Below are positions 16,245 to 24,297 of a stretch of 39,930 bases of DNA, in pieces. The notes under the pieces are model-generated. The model had not been told where the DNA came from and made no database searches. It saw only the letters and a program-made list of their open reading frames with translations. Both the position numbers and the translations under genes were made by a program. Source of the stretch: Planctomyces sp. SH-PL62 (GTDB taxonomy: Bacteria; Planctomycetota; Planctomycetia; Planctomycetales; Planctomycetaceae); the NCBI GenBank assembly GCA_945893075.1, contig CAMDDX010000022.1, positions 1 through 39,930 of the forward strand. Reading direction: 5' to 3'. Position 1 is the stretch's first letter, and the number at the start of each line of letters is the position of its first letter.

Positions 16245-16331
16245 GGGGTCGGGAGTCTTTTTCAGGCCGTAGTTCATCCAACGTCCTGAATTCAACAACC
16301 GACCGGCGGCCTGAAAAAGACTCCCGACCCC
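16245..16331 (-). repeat. GGGGTC-family inverted repeat, copy B
   Basis: Perfect 25-bp arms at 16245-16269 and 16307-16331 enclose a 37-nt loop. The outer 19 nt are identical to copy A; the inner AGGCCG is matched by CGGCCT. Flanks are GTCAC on the left and TTCGCG on the right, the reverse of copy A, so this copy lies in opposite orientation. It occupies the gap between the beta-propeller stop and the lipoprotein start. Confidence 0.93.
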
Positions 16332-16338
16332 TTCGCGA

Positions 16339-17619
16339 TCAATCACGCTTCTCGATCCGATACAGGTGCGACTTCGTTCGCACGAGCAGCGACTTGCCGG
16401 CCACGATGGGCGATGCACTCGAACCGTCGGCGAGCTTGCTCTCGGCAACCAACTCGAACTCGCGAGCGGCTTTGAAGACTTGCATGTCACCGTCTTGAGA
16501 GAAGCAATAGATCAAGCCGTCGGCGAGCAGCGGCGACGACCAATACTGTCCCGGCAGACGCTTCGACCAAATCTCCTTGCCAGTCTTGGCATCCAGGCAA
16601 GTCGCGATGCCGGCGTCATTCATCATGAAATACAAATCGCCGACCAACAGTTGCGAGGATCGCTTCGGAATTTTCTCGGCCGTTCGCCAGACGATGTTCT
16701 TCGTGATGTCCCCTTTGCCGTCAGGCTTCACGGCGACCAGCGCGTCTTTGCCGTCAGCGGCGTTGATGTAAACCAGACCGTTACCGAACAGCGGCCGAGC
16801 AGCGGCGTTCATGCCTCCGTGGTACACCGTCCAAATCGGCTCGCCAGTTTTCGGTTCGTAGGCGATCGTCGCGTATGCGAACGGGCTGATGAGCAATTCG
16901 CGGCCGCCCGCCTCAATAATCAACGGCGTTGAGTAGCCCTTCTTGGCATCTCCGTCGTTGGTCTTGTAGTCGATGCCGCGGTCCTTCTTCCAAACCGTCT
17001 TGCCGGTCTTCTTGTCGAGCGCTGCGATGTACTGCACGTCGTAGCCATCGAACGTCAGATACAGCAGATCGCCATGCACGATGGGAGACGAACCCGGCCC
17101 TCGGAAGTGATCGCATTCCAGATCGCGGCGTTCCCAAATCGTCTCGCCAGTCTTCGTGTCGAGGCACGCCGTCCCGTAACTGCCGAAATGGATGTAGACG
17201 CGGCCTTCCTCAATAAACGGCGTCGGCGAGGCGAACGTGTTGGTCGGATGCGTGATCTGTAGCTCCGACACCTCGAACAGTTTTCGATTGTGAATCACCT
17301 TGCCGGTTTCCAAATCGACGCAGACCGCAGACAAGTCGATCGGCTTGTCGAGCTTGATCCGCTCCTTCGTGTTGCCCTGGATATCCGGCGCGTTCGTCAG
17401 CCAAATCTGCTTGCCCCACACGACCGGTGACGACCACGCCCGCCCTGGGATCGGCGTCTTCCACACGATTTCCTTCGAGCCTTCCGCGAACGTGACTGGC
17501 AGTCCCTTCTCGGTCGATGTTCCATCGCCGCGCGGACCACGGAATTGATTCCACGGAGCATCCGCAGCCAGCGTGGAAGCACAGAGTCCAATCCAGAAAA
17601 AAGTGGCGAGCATTCGCAT
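16339..17619 (-). CDS. Secreted PQQ-like beta-propeller protein
   Basis: A 426-residue exported protein with signal peptide LATFFWIGLCASTLA. It opens with the typical planctomycete propeller start WNQFRGPRGDGTS. Repeated blade motifs follow: TGETIWERRD, TGKTVWKKD, TGEPIWTVYHGG and TGKEIWSKRLPG, each with the A-x-D-x-x-TG-x-x-x-W signature of the PQQ/outer-membrane assembly fold. Such proteins are usually non-enzymatic in planctomycetes, and no PQQ-binding cysteine pair or calcium site is evident. ATG 17619 starts the signal peptide with a weak GAGA upstream; ATG 17613 is equally possible. Upstream starts would add a non-signal segment. Confidence 0.88.
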   Translation of the reverse strand: MRMLATFFWIGLCASTLAADAPWNQFRGPRGDGTSTEKGLPVTFAEGSKEIVWKTPIPGRAWSSPVVWGKQIWLTNAPDIQGNTKERIKLDKPIDLSAVCVDLETGKVIHNRKLFEVSELQITHPTNTFASPTPFIEEGRVYIHFGSYGTACLDTKTGETIWERRDLECDHFRGPGSSPIVHGDLLYLTFDGYDVQYIAALDKKTGKTVWKKDRGIDYKTNDGDAKKGYSTPLIIEAGGRELLISPFAYATIAYEPKTGEPIWTVYHGGMNAAARPLFGNGLVYINAADGKDALVAVKPDGKGDITKNIVWRTAEKIPKRSSQLLVGDLYFMMNDAGIATCLDAKTGKEIWSKRLPGQYWSSPLLADGLIYCFSQDGDMQVFKAAREFELVAESKLADGSSASPIVAGKSLLVRTKSHLYRIEKRD

Positions 17620-17727
17620 GTTGAGGTCTCGTTTGGCAGGGATGTTGGAGGGGTCTAACTGACAAATCAACTTCGGCAACAGAGACGGAGAACGGCAGCA
17701 CCGCATCGCGCATTGGCCACTTCTTTT

Positions 17728-18111
17728 TCACGCTTCAGCGAGGCGTGTGTGCTTGAGTCGCACAGCAGGCAGACGCTTGAGCCGCTGATTTCTGGGGTCA
17801 ACCTCGATGCCGACGGACTCCAGCGCCGTCACACCCAGAATGGGTTCCGCGTCGCCTTCGGCAAAAATAATGGTCCCGCCAACAATCTCGCCCATGAATT
17901 CAATGTCCGCGGTCGTCACGTCCATCTTCAGTTCCGAGCCATCCGCCAATTCATAAACGCGTTGGCCTTTGGGCTTGAGGCCAATCGCTTCCAAATGCTT
18001 TCGCGGAACCAGCGAATCGGTGGTCCCCGTATCGACCAGGAACAGGTCTTCCCAAGACAACGTCGGATCCGCCGGATTGCGAATCGTCACTGTGACGTGT
18101 GTGACACCCAT
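17728..18111 (-). CDS. Retropepsin-like aspartic protease
   Basis: A 127-residue clan AA aspartic protease half. The catalytic motif is FLVDTGTTDSLVPRKHLEAI (Asp-Thr-Gly), followed by the flap-like VYELADGSELKMDVTTADIE and the second hydrophobic-Gly segment EPILGVTALESVGIEVDP. Like retroviral protease it would act as a homodimer. The substrate is unknown; short bacterial retropepsins of this size are common in planctomycetes and cyanobacteria. ATG 18111 has GAAGG about 8 nt upstream. A 282-residue frame extending upstream was rejected because it lacks family similarity and has no ribosome site. The 175 bp before it hold no recognisable gene. Confidence 0.82.
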   Translation of the reverse strand: MGVTHVTVTIRNPADPTLSWEDLFLVDTGTTDSLVPRKHLEAIGLKPKGQRVYELADGSELKMDVTTADIEFMGEIVGGTIIFAEGDAEPILGVTALESVGIEVDPRNQRLKRLPAVRLKHTRLAEA

Positions 18112-18286
18112 GTCATGGCCCTTCGACTTCGTGCGGAATGCCGCGCTCTGCACGACTTTGTGAATCAAGGATCGGAAGCCATCTTGTCGATTGCGAACGC
18201 TCGACACAACGGCGGTCACGGCGGGACGGTTCGAGAATCCCAGCCAGCCGACCAGTGCCGCATCCCCGTGACGATGAGCAGTCGCA

Positions 18287-19225
18287 TCAAGAAGCTCCCG
18301 ATGAGGATTGCCGATAAAACTCGACCGTCTTTCGGACTCCGTCTCGCAGCGAGGTGGCCTGCCAATCGGGAAAGAGATTCGAGATGTAATTCGGACTCGG
18401 CGGGACATTGGACGGGATTGCCGGACCATTGACCATGATCCGCGACATCGAGCCGGGAACGGCCGCCTCAATGGCCGAACGAAACTCTTCGGTCGTCGCC
18501 AGTTCGCTGGGAAGATCGACGACCGTGTGCCCCGGCGGACACTCGACTGCCGAGCGAACAAACGCACGAGCCACATCTTCCGCGTAGTCGTAACCGACGC
18601 ACCCCGTGTACCCGATCGTGTAGCTCTCTCCGAGCGCGGCCGCTCGCGCGGCTAACGACGGGCCGGCCGTCAAACCTTGATCGCGTTCGGGACCGTAGAC
18701 CACATGCGGACGCACAGCGACCGAGGCGATCCCAAAGTGACGCCAGTACTGCTCGGCGATCAGGTCCACCGCTTGCTTGAACGCGCCGTAAAAAGTCGGC
18801 GGTCGGTTCGGCTCATCGTTTGAGTCGCCGGCTTCTGGCCCATAGACCGCATACGAACTCGCGTAGGACAGCGAGCGAACTCGACCCGACCGCCGCGCCG
18901 CCTCGAACAGGGCCGTGCTCCCCAGCACGTTGGCCTGACAGCCCAGCCACGGATCCGTTTGACATTCCGGAGTCAGCAACGCCGCCAGATGAATGACGTG
19001 AGTCACGCCATGCTGCTCGATGACGCTCTGCATCCGATCGCGATCCAACAGCGAGGCTTCAATCGAAACCACCTCCGCCGCACGTTCGCCGAGCACTCGC
19101 TGCCAGCGCGCCGGAGCCGGCTGCACATCCACCACCACCGGCTTCGCATTTCGCGCGAGCAACTCCCGCAACACCCAAGTGCCAATGAAACCGCTGCCGC
19201 CAGTCACCAACACCGTGCTGCTCAT
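18287..19225 (-). CDS. NAD-dependent epimerase/dehydratase (extended SDR)
   Basis: A 312-residue extended short-chain dehydrogenase. The NAD-binding motif TGGSGFIG is at residues 8-15, HLAALLTPE fits the H-x-A-A segment, the Ser is in YASSYAVYG, and the Tyr-x-x-x-Lys pair is in YGAFKQ. The family includes UDP-sugar 4-epimerases and related enzymes; the C-terminal substrate part (VRPHVVYGPERDQG) does not point to one sugar. ATG 19225 has GGGAG 5 nt upstream. It is divergent from the HEAT-repeat gene. One copy of a 51-bp direct repeat lies in the shared leader. Confidence 0.9.
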   Translation of the reverse strand: MSSTVLVTGGSGFIGTWVLRELLARNAKPVVVDVQPAPARWQRVLGERAAEVVSIEASLLDRDRMQSVIEQHGVTHVIHLAALLTPECQTDPWLGCQANVLGSTALFEAARRSGRVRSLSYASSYAVYGPEAGDSNDEPNRPPTFYGAFKQAVDLIAEQYWRHFGIASVAVRPHVVYGPERDQGLTAGPSLAARAAALGESYTIGYTGCVGYDYAEDVARAFVRSAVECPPGHTVVDLPSELATTEEFRSAIEAAVPGSMSRIMVNGPAIPSNVPPSPNYISNLFPDWQATSLRDGVRKTVEFYRQSSSGAS

Positions 19226-19293
19226 CGTTGCTCCCATTTTGCTACAAACGAGTCATCGTGATGGTGTTCGATCCGCCGAGGATTTTCGAGTGT

Positions 19294-19344
19294 GACGACC
19301 AGAAGCCGCTGATTGACTTCCGCGAACCGCGTGAATAAACCGCT
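19294..19344 (+). repeat. 51-bp direct repeat, copy 1
   Basis: The segment shares 48 of 51 positions with 21194-21244 in the same orientation, with core AAGCCGCTGATTGACTTCCG. It has weak internal dyad symmetry (AGCCGCTGATT near the start, GAATAAACCGCT at the end). It lies 42 nt upstream of the HEAT-repeat gene. The two copies bracket that gene and the toxin-antitoxin pair. Confidence 0.88.
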
Positions 19345-19386
19345 TGGCGTCGGCCGATCAAGGACCGGGACATTCAAGGGAATACG

Positions 19387-20388
19387 ATGACGCGGCGACT
19401 CCTCGATGTGATTGGGTTTTCCGCTGCGGCGCTCGATGCGGTCTCGCTGATCTGCTTCGGCACCTGGTTGTCGCAGACCGATTGGATGTTCGGTCATTAT
19501 TCCGGACCACCTGGACCACTGCTGGCCGCGATGTGGTCTGGCGTCGGAGGTCTGGTGGCTACCGCCATGTGGCTCGGCCTCTGTATCCGCGAAGGCATTC
19601 GCGCACCGCATGAGGCGGCACCGCGCTCGGCGCGACCTTGGTTGAAGTGGGTCTTCGGTATTGGGCTCGTTTTGCTCTGTGTTCCGATCGGCTTCATCGT
19701 GATGGTCGGCAAGTCCGCGCTGCCGAAAGCGCAGTGGGAGGCGGGACTGAAAGAACTCGATTCCGCCTCTGCGACGGTGCCCCAATTGATCCAAGCGATC
19801 AAGTCGGACGACTACCATCGTCGTTGGCGAGCCGCTCAAGCCGTGTCCAAGAGCGTGATGCGGAACTCACCCGCTGAGATGCCCTCCGACATGCCGCCCG
19901 CCGCGGAGTTCCCAACCAAGACCGTGGATGTCCGAGCCGATCGAAAACACTTGCCGGAACTGGTCGCTGCATTGGCCGACTCGCTGACCGGCCAAGACCT
20001 GATCGGCTCGGAGTCCGCGGCGGCTCTGGGGGCGCTCGGCCGCGACGCGGAGTCAGCGGTCCCCGCGCTCGTCGCAGCAGCTCGCCGTGCTTCGGGCGAG
20101 CCGGAGTCTGAGCATGACACCGACGTGCTGCGCTGGAGGTCCGTCGAAGCACTGGCCCAAATCCGCCCCGCTGGCATGGCCGCGCTGATCAAACTCGTGG
20201 ACGACAAGAATCCCGCGGTTCGCCGCCAAGTCGTCGGTCAACTCGGCACGATCGGCCCCGAAGCCAAGGCCGCCATCCCCGCACTCGAACGTGTACTCAA
20301 CGATGACGACGAAGCCGTGCGTCAACGAGCCCAGATCGCGCTGCCAAGAATCGACCCACACTGGAAGCCTCCGGCAGACGGGAAGTAA
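19387..20388 (+). CDS. HEAT-repeat membrane protein
   Basis: A 333-residue protein with three predicted membrane helices near residues 7-28, 44-66 and 88-107, followed by a helical repeat region. HEAT-like units are visible: TVPQLIQAIKSDDYHRRWRA, AAALGALGRDAESAVPALVA, AALIKLVDDKNPAVRRQVVG and LGTIGPEAKAAIPALERVLN. Such repeats mediate protein contacts. The product is probably a membrane-anchored scaffold; no enzymatic motif is visible. The gene and the adjacent toxin-antitoxin pair lie between two 51-bp direct repeats. Confidence 0.85.
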   Translation: MTRRLLDVIGFSAAALDAVSLICFGTWLSQTDWMFGHYSGPPGPLLAAMWSGVGGLVATAMWLGLCIREGIRAPHEAAPRSARPWLKWVFGIGLVLLCVPIGFIVMVGKSALPKAQWEAGLKELDSASATVPQLIQAIKSDDYHRRWRAAQAVSKSVMRNSPAEMPSDMPPAAEFPTKTVDVRADRKHLPELVAALADSLTGQDLIGSESAAALGALGRDAESAVPALVAAARRASGEPESEHDTDVLRWRSVEALAQIRPAGMAALIKLVDDKNPAVRRQVVGQLGTIGPEAKAAIPALERVLNDDDEAVRQRAQIALPRIDPHWKPPADGK

Positions 20389-20515
20389 GGCTGCGCGAAT
20401 GCGCGGGGCCGATACCAGTTGCGTCGGTTCGCCGACATCAAATGGGGCTGGCGCAGTCCTGTGAATAAGATATGTTGCTATCGATGTCGTACACGACCAG
20501 CACGGAGCCGAAATC

Positions 20516-20722
20516 ATGAGCGAGCTAATTCAAATCGAACAACGCTTGGCCGCCGTTGAGAAAGAACTGGCCGAGTTGAAAGCGCGTTCGCCGAGCCAGC
20601 GATTGGGGAATCCCTGGAAGCGCATGCAAGGAATGCTCGCAAACGAACCGCTGGTCGATGAATGGCAGCAGGCGATGGAGGCATACCGCCAACAAAAGGA
20701 TGCAGAGGACCGGCGGCCATGA
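20516..20722 (+). CDS. Putative antitoxin of a VapBC-like pair
   Basis: A 68-residue protein with an N-terminal coiled coil (LIQIEQRLAAVEKELAELKA) and a C-terminal amphipathic tail (LVDEWQQAMEAYRQQKDAED). It has no clear AbrB or ribbon-helix-helix motif. The role is inferred from size, position and coupling: its TGA overlaps the ATG of the PIN-domain gene by 4 nt. ATG 20516 has GGAG 8 nt upstream. The C-terminal helix probably blocks the toxin active site, as in other VapB proteins. Confidence 0.72.
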   Translation: MSELIQIEQRLAAVEKELAELKARSPSQRLGNPWKRMQGMLANEPLVDEWQQAMEAYRQQKDAEDRRP

Positions 20723-21144
20723 AGCTCTTTGTCCTCGACACGGACACGCTGACGCTCCATCAAAAAGGACATCCGGCCGTCGGCGACAACATTGCCTTGC
20801 ACGATCCGGATGACTTGGCCATCAGCGTCATCACGGTCGAGGAACAACTCTCCGGCTGGTACACCGTACTTCGCAAAGCCAAGACGAAATCGAAACTGGC
20901 GCGGGCGTACTCGCAACTGGCCGCGTGCGTGGAATCGCTGGCGGATTTGCGGGTCTTGCCGTTCGATGAAGCGTGCATCGACCGCTTCGAGTCCCTGCGT
21001 GACGCTCGGCTGTCTGTGCGTTCGATGGATCTTCGGATCGCCGCGTCCGTGCTGGAACTCGGCGGCACGCTCGTCACGCGAAACATTCGCGACTTCGCTC
21101 AAGTGCCCGGACTTGTCGCCGAGGACTGGAGCGTCGGGCCATGA
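20719..21144 (+). CDS. vapC: PIN-domain toxin (VapC family)
   Basis: A 141-residue PIN-domain ribonuclease. The first acidic residues are in FVLDTDTLTLHQKG, the second conserved acid is in SVITVEEQLSGWY, and the C-terminal acids are in RSMDLRIAASVLE and NIRDFAQVPGLVAEDW. This is the usual four-acid metal site of VapC toxins, which cut tRNA or rRNA when freed from antitoxin. The last motif (TRNIRDFAQVPGL) is typical of this group. The gene is coupled to the antitoxin by an ATGA overlap. Confidence 0.9.
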   Translation: MKLFVLDTDTLTLHQKGHPAVGDNIALHDPDDLAISVITVEEQLSGWYTVLRKAKTKSKLARAYSQLAACVESLADLRVLPFDEACIDRFESLRDARLSVRSMDLRIAASVLELGGTLVTRNIRDFAQVPGLVAEDWSVGP

Positions 21145-21193
21145 GCACCGCCGCGCCGACATCAAACGCGGGAGAGGGCTTCAGCCGCTCCGG

Positions 21194-21244
21194 GACGACC
21201 ACAAGCCGCTGATTGACTTCCGCGAACAGCGCGAATAAACCGCT
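21194..21244 (+). repeat. 51-bp direct repeat, copy 2
   Basis: It matches copy 1 at 19294-19344 at 48 of 51 positions in the same orientation. It follows the VapC stop by about 50 nt and precedes the next plus-strand gene by 55 nt. Confidence 0.88.
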
Positions 21245-21299
21245 GAGCGAACAAATGATCGCGACGGTGACGGAGTACGATGCGTCGCAAGGGGCGACC

Positions 21300-22160
21300 A
21301 TGAACGACAACCGAACTACACAGTCGGCCGACGCGATGGGCACCGGATGGCAGACTTCAATCCGTTGGCTTGCACTCGTCCTGGTCGTAGTCGTCGCAAG
21401 CGGAATTCTCCTCCCTGCCGTTCTATCGACGCGAAGCCGACGACTTCCTCCGGCATTCTTTAAGATTCGCGACATCGAAGTCGCGCTTGGAAATTACGCC
21501 CACGAACACGGCAATCTGCCGTTCGACGAAAGGGGTCCGACCTTTGCCCTTTACAAACTTCATGAACTGGTCGATGCCAAAAACTTTCTGCTCAACGAAG
21601 GCTCAAAAAACGTACCTCCAGAATGGGATCACGCGACCCAGCAATTGCGAGGCGGAGATGTCATTTACATCAACCAGCCAATCTCCAAGTTTGAGTCTGG
21701 CCAGATCGTTTTCATGGCCAAGCCGAAGCCCGGCGAGAAATGGACTTGGGTCGGTCATGTTTTTGGGGGGCCGCGCTCCGCGAGTTTCGCCATGCCGCCC
21801 GACGAACGAATCCTCGGCAGTTTTCGGACAGTTGATGATTTTTATGTTGTTGGCGAACGACTCTATGACGACTTAGCGAGCACACACGTCGTCGTCGGGC
21901 ACTCTTGGGCTTCCACGTCGTCATGTGATAGTGCCGGTGTACGACTGATGTCGTCGGAAGTCGCTGGTCGTTCGATGCGATACTCGTTTGACAATGACCG
22001 ACTTGTCCGTTGTGTAATTCATGTCCGAGCCGGCGAAATCACGGAAGAATTTGAAACCGATGAATTGGGGCAGATTACCGCCGTGAGACGCACGCCCGAA
22101 AACTGGCGTCAGCTTCTTGGCGAACTTGAAGACGCTCAAGACAACAAGGGTTCGCGATGA
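21300..22160 (+). CDS. Single-pass membrane protein of unknown function
   Basis: A 286-residue protein with one N-terminal membrane helix (WLALVLVVVVASGILLPAVL). The ectodomain begins FFKIRDIEVALGNYAHEHGN, which recalls the helical N-terminal layout of planctomycete prepilin-like proteins. There is no type III signal-cleavage motif, so that assignment is not supported. ATG 21300 has AAGGGG about 5 nt upstream; earlier in-frame ATGs read through repeat sequence. Its stop overlaps the ATG of the Kelch gene (ATGA), so the two are coupled. Confidence 0.72.
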   Translation: MNDNRTTQSADAMGTGWQTSIRWLALVLVVVVASGILLPAVLSTRSRRLPPAFFKIRDIEVALGNYAHEHGNLPFDERGPTFALYKLHELVDAKNFLLNEGSKNVPPEWDHATQQLRGGDVIYINQPISKFESGQIVFMAKPKPGEKWTWVGHVFGGPRSASFAMPPDERILGSFRTVDDFYVVGERLYDDLASTHVVVGHSWASTSSCDSAGVRLMSSEVAGRSMRYSFDNDRLVRCVIHVRAGEITEEFETDELGQITAVRRTPENWRQLLGELEDAQDNKGSR

Positions 22161-24085
22161 GTGCAAATCAACGTCTCTTCACGCTCGTGGTCGTCGCCAG
22201 TGGGTTCGCATCTATTGCTACAGCAGAGCCACTGGGCATCTCGTCTCACCCCGCGAACGTCTGGATCAAGCGGACTCCGTTGCCCGACGCTCCGGTCTCG
22301 CCGCGGTTGGGGTATGAGGGGGCGTGTGTTTGGGATCGGCGGCAGCAATTGCTCGTGAGGTCTGGCGGGCACAATCAAGGGGGTGGCGGCGAGCAGGGGG
22401 CGGAGGTTTGGACGTTCGATTTGGCGACGGCGAAGTGGACGCTCAAGGAGCCGAATACGTCGCCGCCGGGGGTTTGCTGCAACGCTCAGAATGTTTACGA
22501 CCCGACGAGCGGGCGGTATGTGCGGTTTCCGTTCTTCAGCGGCAGCCACGGGTGGCAGTGGGCTCGCGAGCTGTATTTGAATGACTCGTCCGTGTGGACC
22601 TACGACCTTGGCGAGAACCGCTGGCGAAACCGGCGACCGTTGCCGACGCCCCGATTGGCTCCGTATCGCTGTGCCTCGTGGGACAGCGACGAACAGCTCG
22701 TCGTGGTCTTCGGCGGCGAGGGGAGCCACGAAGGGACGTTGCTCTACGACCCGGCCCGGAACGAGTGGCGTTGGCCCAAGCCCGCGAACGAGCCGGCCGC
22801 TCGCAGCGGTGGGAACATGGCCTACGATGAGGCTCGCAAGCTGCATGTGTTGTTCGGATCGCAGTTCGACAATGATGTTCACACTTGGGCCTACGACGTG
22901 CGCCGCAACGAGTGGCGCGATATGAAACCGGAAGTCCAACCGCCGACCGACAAGAACGACGCGGTGCTGACCTACGATCCGATTCATCGAGTCGTGCTGG
23001 CGATCATCAAGATCACGACGGGATCAGACGACTCGGCCAAGCACGAATTGCAGACGTGGGCCTACGACGCGGGAACGAATCGCTGGCAGCGGATGAATCC
23101 GACCGCCGAACCCGAATCGTCCAGCAACCGCGCGCGGAATCTGATCTTCGCTCCGGAGCTGAACCTCGCGATCCTCGAAAACTGCACGAGCAAGCCGCGC
23201 GAGCAACAGGTTTGGACGTATCGATTCGGTGACGCTCCGGCTGGTCCGGTGCCGACACCGGTGCTGAAACCACGATTGGTTCCGCCGCTGGTTGAGGACG
23301 GCGTTGTTTCAGTCATCGGGCCAGAGCGTGTGGAAATTCGTTGGACGGTCCCCGTAGACCCGTCGCTCCGCGACGGGAAATCCGCGTCACGGAGTGACGC
23401 GGCAACGATGCGCTATCACATCGAACGCGCCGTCGTCGAAGTCTACAGCGACGACCAATTGAAGCGGCTCAAGTCGCGCACGCCTCCGTTGGCCGAACCG
23501 ATCGTCGGAGCCATCCGCCGCATCGGGCCGTTTCAACGGCTGACGACCGAGCCGCTCAAGACGACTTCGTTCGTGGACACGAAGATCAATCTCAACGAAC
23601 CGCAAACGATCGAAGGCGAACCGAGCTACGACCGACCGTTGCACAAAGACCATCTCGAAGACTCCGGTCGCGAGTATCGCAAGGGAGTGTTCGCCTACCG
23701 GATTCGCTCGGTCGATGATGCGGGAAAGGAAAGTGGTCCGTCCCCTGCCCTGTTCACGGTCCCATCGTCGCCGCAAAACGTCTTCAGCCGTGAAGACGGA
23801 ATCGCCTGCCAATTGAAATGGTCGCCGAATCCCGAACGAGGTATCGCCGGCTATCGCGTCTATCGGATGGATGGCCGCTACGACAAAGACCCGGTCTCGC
23901 GACTGACGGCCGACCCGATCAAGGAGATGACCTTTCAAGACGAGTCCGCCGGCAAGCAGGCTCGGCGGTACTACATCGTTGCGGTGGACGCTCTGGGCCA
24001 AGAAGGTTTCCCATCGTCTCCCGTTTGGTTCCAGCGCGAGTGGCGTGATTTTTATCTGCCGTTCATCGGCGATTGGCACCAGTAG
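22157..24085 (+). CDS. Secreted Kelch-repeat / fibronectin-III-like protein
   Basis: A 642-residue exported protein with signal peptide LFTLVVVASGFASIATA. Residues about 45-360 form Kelch-like blades with recurrent V-W-T-Y-D-L/A-x-x-x-R-W motifs (EVWTFDLATAKWTLKEPN, SVWTYDLGENRWRNRRPL, WAYDVRRNEWRDMKP, TWAYDAGTNRWQRM). The C-terminal half contains FnIII-like segments (KGVFAYRIRSVDDAGKESGP and QARRYYIVAVDALGQEGFPS). Residues near 400-415 (VDPSLRDGKSASRSDAA) are encoded by REP-type hairpins at 23354-23402, inserted in frame in the linker. The TAG stop lies inside the GTAG of the next repeat. It is translationally coupled to the membrane protein upstream; binding or scaffold function is inferred. 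Confidence 0.88.
   Translation: MSANQRLFTLVVVASGFASIATAEPLGISSHPANVWIKRTPLPDAPVSPRLGYEGACVWDRRQQLLVRSGGHNQGGGGEQGAEVWTFDLATAKWTLKEPNTSPPGVCCNAQNVYDPTSGRYVRFPFFSGSHGWQWARELYLNDSSVWTYDLGENRWRNRRPLPTPRLAPYRCASWDSDEQLVVVFGGEGSHEGTLLYDPARNEWRWPKPANEPAARSGGNMAYDEARKLHVLFGSQFDNDVHTWAYDVRRNEWRDMKPEVQPPTDKNDAVLTYDPIHRVVLAIIKITTGSDDSAKHELQTWAYDAGTNRWQRMNPTAEPESSSNRARNLIFAPELNLAILENCTSKPREQQVWTYRFGDAPAGPVPTPVLKPRLVPPLVEDGVVSVIGPERVEIRWTVPVDPSLRDGKSASRSDAATMRYHIERAVVEVYSDDQLKRLKSRTPPLAEPIVGAIRRIGPFQRLTTEPLKTTSFVDTKINLNEPQTIEGEPSYDRPLHKDHLEDSGREYRKGVFAYRIRSVDDAGKESGPSPALFTVPSSPQNVFSREDGIACQLKWSPNPERGIAGYRVYRMDGRYDKDPVSRLTADPIKEMTFQDESAGKQARRYYIVAVDALGQEGFPSSPVWFQREWRDFYLPFIGDWHQ
23354..23402. repeat. REP-type hairpins in frame within the Kelch gene
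   Basis: GTAG is followed by CCCGTCG-ctccg-CGACGGG (7-bp stem), then a second perfect hairpin CCGCGTCA-cggag-TGACGCGG. The first unit begins with GTAG; the second has no GTAG partner. The frame continues through both, encoding VDPSLRDGKSASRSDA. Confidence 0.8.
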
Positions 24086-24154
24086 CCGCGCTCGCCAGAG
24101 CGTGGGCGAGTCGCCACAAATCCCACGTTCTGGTCCGCCGCGGCGGATGGCTAC
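24082..24154. repeat. REP-type inverted pair at the Kelch gene stop
   Basis: The left unit is GTAG then CCGCGCTC-gcca-GAGCGTGG. The right unit (minus from 24154) is GTAGCC, an extra TCCGC-cgcg-GCGGA hairpin and a matching CCAGAACGTGGG end. The TAG of the left GTAG is the Kelch gene stop codon. The same gcca-loop subfamily is at 26397-26461. Confidence 0.82.
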
Positions 24155-24212
24155 GGCGATTGCCGTTCTTCGAGCGTCGAACAAAAGGAATCATGCTCAC
24201 TCGCTCGAATGC

Positions 24213-24262
24213 GAGTCGCAGGAGCGACTCGCCTACGTAGCTCAGTCGCTCCTGCGACTGAG
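24213..24262. repeat. REP-type pair in back-to-back orientation
   Basis: The minus-strand unit ending at 24236 is GTAG then GCGAGTCGC-tcct-GCGACTCGC. The plus-strand unit from 24237 is GTAG then CTCAGTCGC-tcct-GCGACTGAG. Both have 9-bp stems with compensated differences. The GTAG feet touch in the middle (CTACGTAG), opposite to the other pairs, where they are outermost. It lies 36 nt upstream of the aldo/keto reductase start. Confidence 0.88.
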
Positions 24263-24297
24263 ATTTCATTTTGATCGACGCATCAAGGACTCTCGCC

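Noticed and set aside
17728..18576. A 282-residue version of the retropepsin-like protein
   Set aside because: Family similarity begins at the ATG at 18111, which has its own ribosome site; the extra N-terminal part overlaps the epimerase gene.
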